A stretch of DNA of 64,000 bases from Motacilla alba alba (taxonomy: Eukaryota > Chordata > Aves > Passeriformes > Motacillidae): NCBI RefSeq assembly GCF_015832195.1, contig NC_052046.1, positions 29,974,911 to 30,038,910 on the forward strand, written 5' to 3'. Shown here piece after piece: positions 55,271-64,000 of this stretch. How positions within the stretch are numbered: the stretch's first letter is position 1; each line of letters opens with the position of its first letter. The notes under the pieces are model-generated. The model was given only the letters and a program-made list of their open reading frames with translations, was not told the DNA's origin and did not search any database. A program made the position numbers and the translations under genes.

Positions 55271-58089
55271 CACTAGAATTATTTTTGTAACCTGTGGAAC
55301 ATTCAAATTTGTAAAATCCAGATTTGAACTTTAGACTTTCTTTATAGAGTTATCATTGCACAAGTAACAAGATGCAGAGCAAAGAAAGCAGAGAAGATGC
55401 AAGACTGTGGCTTCTCTTCCAATGCCCAGTCACTAGCCTGTAGTAGTAGACCAAGTAAAAGACTCATGTTAGAGCCATGAGATACCAATTTAGTCATCTG
55501 CCCAATTAAGTCAGGTTTATGAGGTGTAAAATTGAACCAGGAAACCATGGAAATGTGAGTGAAGTTCTTCCCAAAGACCTTTCATTTACAAGAAGCTGAG
55601 CATGCTGTTAGGCTCAAGAAGGGAAGGGTTGGGACAGGCTTTGTGTGACATAAATGCACCTGGACCTGGAACTGTCACTACCTTCCCTCCCCTTTGTGCA
55701 TATGTTATAATGCTTCCCTCTGCTTGTGCAGCTAGGTTCATCAAAGTGCTCCAGGTCCTGCTAGGAGGAGGAACAGCTGCACACCCTGCATACAAAGCCC
55801 AGTGTACCTGGAAGCAGGAGTAGGGGGCTAGCACTGGAAGGGAAATGGGAACAGAGGATGGGAACAGAGTCTTGCTTCAAGTCTCAATGGGTCACAGAGA
55901 CATGTTAGGGGCTCAGGAAATCAAAACAAGAAGAGATCCTGCACATTGATGGATTGACCTGGGTTTCAATGAATGATTTCAGCTATACAGTCAGGGGCTG
56001 TGCTGAGGCAGGACCACAATGTCGTGTCTGACTCACCTGCAACAAGCTTCAGTTGATACTCTCACCTTGGAATAGTCCACCCTGGCATCCTGTGGGCCTG
56101 CCTCAGTTCCTCAATAAGGAATCTCCTTACTTCTCTTGTAACAACAGACATCACTGAAGTCTCCATATTTGACATCACCAGACAGAATCCCTCCTTTACC
56201 TGATCACATCACGTTCAGAAATTAAAAAGCATAAAACAACACTTGATGTTTGCGTTCCTTGACCTCAGTGCTAAGCAACTGAGAGGAGCAGCTCTTGCTG
56301 GGAGAGTGGGAACTACAGACAAAGTTTATTAAAGATGCCCTGCTTCTTCTGTCTTCTGACTCTGATGGGAAGAAAGAACTCCACTGTATATTTAAACTCC
56401 TTCACTCCTTTAAACTCCTTTAGAAAGGGGTCTAAATGAAGATCAGTCCTTCCTTAGCCTCAGATTTTGGCAAGAGTTTAAATTTAAGGAATCACTTTGT
56501 CTGGCAAGTTCTAATGATGGCAAATCAGATATATTTATATAAAAATGAATTGTTTATTAAACAAACAAAAGATAACAGATGAAAAATCTAAATCAGAATT
56601 AGTTACTCCACAGTATATAACTAAAATAACTGCTGTGAATTACAGCATGAAACTGCACTATATCAAGGTATACCTATATTAAGGCTAGCAAAAGAAAGAG
56701 TATTGATTAGGAGTCAAATGCAACTTACCACCAAAGTGATGATAATGGACACAAATACCTTCACTTATCCCCTGGGGAGTAACCATAAAGTAGGTTCCTA
56801 CTAACAGGAGAAACTTCACACATTTCCAGGAAAATGTATACAAGATTTCTGCTTTGTGAAGGGTTTGTGTGGCTTTTATAGTTGTAAAGTGAGTGGCTGT
56901 CAGTCAGAAATGCAGTCTGTCTTGCCAGATCTCTAAGATTTTTATTGGCAGTTGGGAGATGCTAGACCAGTGACCATGGCACCAAAATCACTTAGTGATT
57001 ATTCAAGATTATACCTCCTGAAATACAAGACAGCTTGTCCTGTTTGAGTTATCTGACTGGCTAGCAAACAACAGATGTAGGGGGTGAGATGCTCTGCTGC
57101 AGAAGCCCACTGTCTGGGATTTCACACAAGCACGTGGAAGAAGCATCAGGTTACTGATACATATCAGATGAAATTATGGACTAAGTGGAAAAATATAAAG
57201 CAGTACAAGGCTGTAAGGTGTTTCCCTTGAATGCATTTATCAAAGAATGCATGGTGAATCTCCTGAAGACCTGTGAGGAAAGATAAGTTGGACAAATTCA
57301 CTTCATTGCAGTGGAAGAATCACAACATTTTGTAGAGAATCTTCCTTTCTAATCACTGTATTGCATATTGACCAGAACAAAGACATGTGTAATATGACCA
57401 AAAAAGACTGCACTGTTTTTCTTGATCTGGCATGAAGTCACTAAAACAATCCAGCACATTTATTCCATGTGAACAGGTCTCAACTCTTTCATAGCTGTAC
57501 AAAACCTCATGTTGCTTTCAAAAGGAGCAGGGTCACATCATAACAGTATTTGAAAAGCAGATAAGCTGGTTAGAGCATTATGTCATCTTTGGTACTCTGT
57601 GTATCCATTAGTACAGCACTTTATAATCTGCAGTGCAATTACACATACAGCTTCTGTGTGGATGATGACATAGCTATTATCTTGATTTCAGAGCTGGCAG
57701 GCTGAAGTGCACAGAAATAGCTTTGTGTTGGTAAAAAGGGCCTGACCCTATCGGGCCCACCCAGATATGAAAAATGACAGCAGGAAAGGTCTGTGACTCT
57801 GGTGGCATCTCTCTGTGGTCATAAAGAGTTAAGTGGTCTTAGGCTCCAGTGGGAATGCAGCCATGACAATTCAACTTCCTTAGCCAGGAAAAACCACTGC
57901 ACCAGGGAAAACTGGCTGGCTGCTTGCATCAGCACTGCTTTACCAAAAGATGGCAGGCAAAGTACCCTGTTAGAGGCTTGGGAACTGCTGTCTATGTCTT
58001 ATTTAAATACAACCATTCCACAATCGCCTATCACAAGCTCAGTGGTATCTCTGTAAGTGACTTTTATGTCAATAGTCTTTGTGGCTTTT

Positions 58090-58153
58090 GAAAAGGATTT
58101 TGAAGTATGAATGATGTCTTAGAAAAGGATTTTGAAATATGACTGATGTCTTA
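58090..58153. repeat. Tandem duplication of 32 bp
   Basis: Two adjacent 32-bp copies (58090-58121, 58122-58153), each beginning GAAAAGGATTTTGAA and ending GATGTCTTA, with only two differences. The high identity points to a fairly recent duplication. Confidence 0.94.
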
Positions 58154-58544
58154 GAAATGGACATAGGTCAACAAAGAGACTTGTAAACCTAATTCTACCA
58201 TTCAATTAAGAGGTCTACCTCTGAAAAGAGTGCCTTACTCCCATTAAAGAATTGTTTTAAATAAATTATTGATGAACTTATGTAGAAAGGTTAAAAATAA
58301 AGAAACCAAAATGAATGCCAGCAAAAGTCATCATCTCCCAAACCATAATTAAAAAGTCTTATTGCAAGTAATATAAAATCTTGGTCAGGTTCTGAGTTCT
58401 AACCTCATTATTGAATATTGTCCTGGCAAAGTCCATGTTTGTTTCACTATTAGAAATTTTTGAGCTTCAGCAGAGACCTTGATGCATGTTTTACATGTAG
58501 CATCCTCTTTTTCTCTTCTCATTCTGTTAGCATGGCTTGGCACT

Positions 58545-58598
58545 TTCTAATGCATTGAATAACACATTGAATAATACACTTTCTAATACATTGAATCT
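58545..58598. repeat. Short imperfect repeat of ACATTGAATAA units
   Basis: CATTGAAT occurs three times within about 45 bp, with CTTTCTAAT occurring twice. It produces a repetitive short reading frame (Leu-Asn-Asn-Thr) that is not a gene. Confidence 0.85.
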
Positions 58599-59060
58599 TG
58601 CTGCAAGGAAAAGCACAGGTGTGAAGGAGGCATCATACATGGATATTGTGAGATTTGCTAAAAGATTCATACTTGCTCCTGAATACACATGGAGGAAAAA
58701 AACCCAAAGGAAAACTTGGCCATTCTTATTTTGAAACTGTGTTTTAATTCAAAACTATTCCTAAAGGAAATACAAGTCAGGCTATCTATTCACTGAGTGT
58801 AAGAACATTTTCCCAAGAATATGGGAAAATAGAAAAATTCACTTATTAAGACATTTTAAGGACCAGATTAGGGGTGTATCTCTCCAGACCATATCGTCCT
58901 GTATTCACAGTGTTTGATTGATGTGATTTTATCGTTTCTAATAGGCTCACTCCCAGAACATGATGCTGTTCTGTAGGATGAATGATTACAGAACTGAACA
59001 TCAAATTAATACAAGAGAGCATAATTAATAGAATAAATGTTTATTAAACATTCTGGAGCC

Positions 59061-59110
59061 ATATTTATATATATATATATAAAGATATGAAATATAATAT
59101 CATATCATAT
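59061..59110. repeat. AT microsatellite
   Basis: TATATATATATATATAT followed by ATCATATCATATC units. Intronic simple repeat. Confidence 0.9.
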
Positions 59111-61812
59111 CTGTAACTAAGGATGACTAAGTTAGTATCTTTGGGATTGGAGGAGACAATCATCTTTCAAGCTTTCTTTTTGTGAATAAAATTCTATAGT
59201 CCGAGCTCATGAAGTGCAAACATATCTATGCATTTTTCAGTTACCTATGCACATCTCTGGTTACCTATGGTTTCCAAACACAGACTGCTCTGTGCTTATC
59301 ATGTTATATTTCTCTATAAATTTTCCACACTATCAATGCAATTACATTTGTCATCAATTCCATAGCAACCGAGAGACCATGTAACTCAAAAGTCTCTCTT
59401 TGCCTTGTCTGACGCTCTGTGCCACTGGCAGTAGCTGCTAGATCACATTCAGGGAAGGCAGAACAAATACATGAACACCTACCAGCCAGGTATTATTCTA
59501 GGTTCTCCTTGGGTTCATTAGTTGTGTTCAGTAGCATTGCGTAAGCCTCATGTGAATGCAAAACGCAAAACTTACCCCACTGTGGACAGTTCCACTGATA
59601 GACCAACTGGCTATGTTTGTATTAAAAAATATTTCACTTGTGTACAGTGTCAAGGCAGGAAAGAAAAAACAAATCAAACCAAAACAATGGCAAAAAGAGC
59701 AGCAAGGACAACAAGACAGCAAGACCACAACCAGATTATCCAGTTAGCTTTAAATAATGTTATAATTCACTCCAATTCTTGATAACTGTTGCTGGGGTGA
59801 AAGGTTTTTTGTGGGATGTAATCTGAGATGTAATTGTCCAGTAAAATCCAGTAAAATTTTTCCGTATGTCTGACAGCAAAATTGCAATGTTTTATCTGTT
59901 CATCATCTTGAAGTAGTTCTTATAGGATCTGAATGTGGGGTGAAGGACTCAATTATCAGCTAATAAATATTTCAAAAGTATAATTGCTTTTATAAAATAG
60001 CAGTTCAAATAAGTAATAACATGAGAGAAAATTCAACTGCTTCCCATATAAACTGCTCTCACTGTGGAATTACATCCTGTATTTGCAATAATACAAATCT
60101 GTTTTGTTGGAGAAGCTGGTAGAACTAGAAACAGACTGGTGCCTAAATGATAATGAGTAGAATGAGATTCCTTGAAGCTACCAGTTCATTTCTTAGCAGT
60201 GATTACTTGATCATTTATCTACTGAAGACTGATGATAGCAATAAGTTGCTGCTGCACATTTTAATTTGTTGTGCTTGTGCCTGCAAAACTCACACACTTT
60301 ACAGGAAAAGCCTGTATTTCCCAGGAATGTGAGACTTGCTGTAGGGAGCTGAGTCGCACTCTTCCCTGTCCTCTCCTCTCCTCTCTGTAGGCAGATTCTG
60401 TTGCTCATCACCACAAGATAGTCAGACTTCAGTGTTTTACCAGAAAAAGTTCTGAGCATTAGGTAACAGGGCATTAATGCTGTCCAATATTCTATTCTTT
60501 GCTATAATCTTCCCCTCTTTGCAAATCAGAGTGGTAATGGTGTTGTCAGCTCCAAATCACTTGTACTGTTGAAAAAATAACTAGCAATAGTAGAAGATGA
60601 TATTTACCTTATCAGAAATCCTGGTAATGGTTTGTGTGCCTATTTACTATGGCAGTGTGAGTAGTAATACTTAAACATGAATTGCATTAACTGGAAGAGA
60701 GTAAGAGACCTGTCATGAAAAAGAGTGTGGAAATTTTGTTATTAGTTATCTTTTGCCTCTCTGATCATTTTTCAATGTCTACAGCAGTGTGGAAAAACAG
60801 AATTATAATCTGTCAGACACAGAGAACTACATAAACTTGTTGCTTTTAGTACTTCTTCAATGGAAAGTGGAAGTCCCAGCCTGTCATAGGGATTACAAAC
60901 AGAGAAAATAATTACAGAAGTTTCTTATGTGCTACAGGCAATTTTGTAATGTAAATTTCCAGACTCTATAAATCCTTCAGAAGACATGTTTTAGAAGTCA
61001 GAAAATTGAAGTGGTTAGAAGCCACTGGCATAAATCTGTACACAATTCCCTAGAAATTGAAAATATTTTAAAATGTGACAGATCAATGATCTAGAAAAGG
61101 CATACTAAAATTTAAATTAAATTAAATTAAAAATACTGAATCTTACATTCAGTTATTATCTATTTCTTTTAATCTAACTTTTTATTTATATATTATGATA
61201 GCAGCTGAAAACTAACTTTAAAATCCATCATTTCAATCCTTAAGCTATGAATGCAGACTACCCAAAGCACAGTCACAGTAATGGGGCAATCTTAGTGCAT
61301 GTACCCTGTTGCAGGCTGTATTTGGCTTCATTGGTGTTTCTCCTCCTTGCAGTATTCATGAATATTTAACTCAATATTATATATATTCAAAAAAATAGCT
61401 GATATTCCTTTTTTTTTCTACAAATCTGAGCTAAATATTAATCAGAGAACAAAGAATCTATCTCCTTAGATCAACATAGGACTAAGTAGTGCAAATCTGG
61501 GGCAAACACGAGGTAAAAATACAGCAGTGCCTCTCTTCTGTGGTGCATTGCCTGCTTTCTTTACTTCATTTAGCCACCTGTGATGGTCCTGACTGTGGCA
61601 CAACTGGGGACAAAATCCTGTGGCATCTGCTTTAAGTGTTATTCATTCATAATAACCTAATTAGAAGCTTTGGGAGCCAAGAGGCAGTAATGTACAGTAA
61701 CATTTATGAAACAAGTCTCCTATCCCTAGAATGAGGCACACCCAAACCCCCTCTGCACTACACAGTTGATGCCTCTGGTTTAGTCAACTGTATCTGTTTC
61801 CTGAGTGCATAG

Positions 61813-61830
61813 CTTTTTTTTTTTTTTTTG

Positions 61831-61865
<35 letters not shown>
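61813..61865. repeat. Long poly-T run upstream of the last exon
   Basis: About 17 T, GC, then about 34 T, ending 155 bp before the last acceptor. It could be the reverse of an old retroposon A-tail, but no element body was recognised next to it. It is too far away to be the polypyrimidine tract of the last acceptor. Confidence 0.93.
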
Positions 61866-61866
<1 letters not shown>

Positions 61867-62020
61867 TAAAACCTCTTTTATCAGGATTTTGAAGCAGATG
61901 AGGTGGTGTACATTGCCTTTGGGGTTTGAGATGTATTTGTTTCCAACTGGTTTGGTGACCTATTAGCTGAACATCACTGCTTTGTAGAAATTTACCTGTT
62001 CAATTCTTCCCTTTCTAAAG

Positions 62021-63470
62021 GGTGGAGAACATGGCCATGAGACTGGAAGAAGTAAATGAGAGAGAGCACTGCATGAAGGCCTCTCTGCAGACTGTTGACA
62101 TCAGGCTTGCTCAGCTGGAAGACATGATGGGACGAATGGTGACTGCCTTAGAAAAGATGGCTGGCATTGAGAGAGGTGAGACAACTAAGATCCGATCCAG
62201 GACCTCATCCGACTGTACTGATGCCGCCTACATTGTGAGGCAGAGTAGCTTCAACAGTCAGGAAGGAAATGCCTACAAGCTTCAAGAGAGCATTGATCCT
62301 ACAGGAGAGGAGTCCATGTCCCCAACGTCACCTACGATCACACCCCGCTTGCGAAGCCACTCCTTTTATGCAACAAATATGAAGGACAAGTGTGGGTTGG
62401 AAAAGTTGGAAAGCATTTTTAAGGAAAGATCTCCAAGCCTGCATCGGGCAATCAGTTCCCACTCAATAGCAAAAGAAGGAAAGGCTCCTTTACCCCCTAC
62501 CAGCACTTTGTCAATCGCCCCAGACTCCAGAAGACCTTCGTCTTGTATAGACATCTATGTTTCTGCCATGGATGAGATGCATTCTGACACAGAACCTCTC
62601 GAGAGCTCCATAAATATTCTTGGTCCTGAAGATGCAGCTCTGCCAGCTCACATAGCCTCTTCCCTTTTAACTAATAGTGCATACATCAGCAGTACAGCTG
62701 GTGAAAAGATCTCTGGCAGGAGTCTTGATTATGAGGAAACTTCTGGAATAGAAACAAGAGCATTTTCTTCAGACTATTCCCAAATCACAAACTGCCAAAT
62801 CCCGTGGGATTCAGACCCTCCCTTGTATCATACTTTAGAGCGATCAAAAAGCAGTCGTTACCTGGCTACTACTCCGTTTATTCTGGAGGAAACACCAATT
62901 GTGAAATCTCACAGCTTCATGTTCTCTCCTTCTCGAAGCTACTTCAGCAGCCTTGGTATCCCAGTCAAAACAGCAGAGTACACAAGTATTACAGATTGCA
63001 TAGACACGAGGTGTGTGAGTGCTCCCCAGGCCATTGCAGAGAGGGCCAGTTTCCCTGGAAGTCTCAGGGGCAAAGTAGAAGACTTGGGATGCTGCCACCC
63101 AGAGAGAGAAGCTGAACTAACCCACCCAAGCTCTGATCATGAGGATATTGAGGTCAAAGACAAGAAGGGAATCCCCTTATCTCCTCAAGACAGCAGTGCT
63201 GCAACAACTCTGCCCAACAGCATCCCACTTCCAAAAATAGAGCGAGCCAACAGCTACTCTGCAGAGGAGTCCAACGTGTTGTATGCACAGCACACACGAA
63301 AGAGCTACTCCATCAGCGACAAACTTGACAGGCAGCGAAACACAGCAGGCCTGCGGAACCCCTTGGAGAGAAGTAAGTCCTCAAGGCCCGAGAGCAGAGG
63401 GGACAACCTGTCCATGAGGAGACTGTCAAGAACTGGAGCCTTCTGCAGCTTTGAAAGCAAGCACAGCTAG
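62021..63470 (+). CDS. TRPM3: TRPM3 last coding exon (mouse exon 28 equivalent): coiled coil and C-terminal tail
   Basis: The coding part is 1,450 bp: one base completes Arg, then 482 codons and TAG at 63468-63470; residues 800-1282. The acceptor is ctttctaaag/[20 protein letters not shown] and [20 protein letters not shown] form the amphipathic coiled coil that assembles TRPM subunits. The long tail is Ser/Thr rich and probably disordered, with many basic-Ser motifs: RSHSFY, RRPSS, RSKSS (twice), KSHSFMF, RKSYSIS and RRLSRT. The block [16 protein letters not shown] and the ending ESKHS fit TRPM3 and not TRPM1. Tail length is that of long TRPM3 isoforms. The first in-frame GTG is a valine inside the exon, not a start. 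Confidence 0.96.
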
Positions 63471-64000
63471 GCTTATACAAAGCTCACCAGCAGTCTAAGG
63501 ACCATCTGCTTTTCAGTCTGTTTTTCTTAGCAGAATTTTTAAAAAACCCTTACATCACCCCATGTTGAGTCCAATTGGCATTAGCCACGGGTCAAGGGAG
63601 CACATTTTCAATCTCAGCATCACCACTGACGTACTCCATCTTGACCCAGTTGACATTTGCACCTAAGAAAAAAGGGAGGGATGAAAGCTTTACAAAACCT
63701 TCAGTAAACAAGAGGAATAACAAGCCCCCTTAATGAAGTCAGAAGACATAGATTAATAGCTCCAGATATCTGCCTTTTATTAGAGGGCATCCTAAGACCT
63801 TTTATCATTATTCAAGTTTTTAAGATGCAGGAATTATCTGGCAAAAAAAGAGATTTACAAATTAGATGTTTCAAACTTCAATCACAACTTCTTTTTCATC
63901 TATGTCACCATTGTGATGACTGGTGAAAAGCATTTGTTATTTTTGTAGGAACTGGCAGCAAAAAAACCTCAAGTCTCCCAAGTCCCTTGCATCCCACACT
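63471..64000 (+). other. TRPM3: TRPM3 3'UTR, partial
   Basis: DNA after the stop, at least 530 bp. No AATAAA or ATTAAA hexamer was seen, so the transcript end is probably beyond the window. No second gene starts here. TRPM3 transcripts are known to have long 3'UTRs in some isoforms, so extension is expected. Confidence 0.8.

Larger units (their letters stand above)
52961..62020 (+). other. TRPM3: TRPM3 last intron (9,060 bp)
   Basis: Phase-2 intron from gtgcac to ctttctaaag, the longest in the window. It holds the two recognised mobile elements (CR1 tail and probable LTR), a 32-bp tandem duplication, AT microsatellites and a long T run before the last exon. Other stretches (about 55300-58000 and 59800-61800) show no recognised structure. 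Confidence 0.88.

Noticed and set aside
59522..59782. 86-codon ORF with a basic, Gln-rich end
   Set aside because: Lies in the last intron, with A/C-rich composition producing Lys/Thr/Gln; no start context, splice signal or homology recognised.

Overview
The window is a stretch of vertebrate nuclear DNA holding the 3' part of one gene, read left to right on the + strand: the melastatin-type cation channel gene TRPM3. Seventeen coding blocks, joined by GT-AG introns whose phases all agree, encode about 1,282 residues (all optional segments included). They run from the N-terminal cytosolic melastatin homology region through S1-S6, the pore, the TRP helix, the coiled coil and a 482-residue tail to a TAG stop at 63468-63470. 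The 5' exons, promoter and start codon lie left of the window, and the 3'UTR runs off the right edge. TRPM3 is preferred over its paralogue TRPM1 because of the pore turret, the known TRPM3 splice segments and the tail. The host is most likely a bird: a CR1 LINE tail lies at about 53185-53314, an avian-type LTR is probable at about 54850-55270, and the introns are compact. This is inferred; the species cannot be named.

Layout. 1-4276 is intron. Exons at 4277-4377, 6355-6489, 9121-9171, 15310-15345, 15484-15624, 16976-17005, 18146-18435, 19294-19522 and 22030-22197 encode cytosolic N-terminal parts. Exons at 29234-29374, 34841-34969, 37154-37405, 42515-42689 (or to 42725), 50811-50961 and 51503-51702 encode S1 to S6 and the TRP helix. 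Exons at 52828-52960 and 62021-63470 encode the post-TRP region, coiled coil and tail. Fitting the known TRPM3 splice positions, these correspond to exons 12-28 in the mouse numbering.

The most interesting content is the splicing logic. Four in-frame switches described for mammalian TRPM3 can all be read here: an internal donor that removes 18 codons (the ICF segment), a 36-nt optional exon, a 30-nt microexon (the G-beta-gamma binding element), and a second donor that adds 12 codons to the pore. Three constitutive exons also have poor donor sites.

The rest is intronic DNA with simple repeats (including a 387-bp TTTC tract and a G-run), small tandem duplications and a perfect 14-bp hairpin. 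No second protein gene, tRNA, rRNA or CRISPR array was found. Positions in the protein are counted from the first (split) residue encoded in this window, with all optional segments included.
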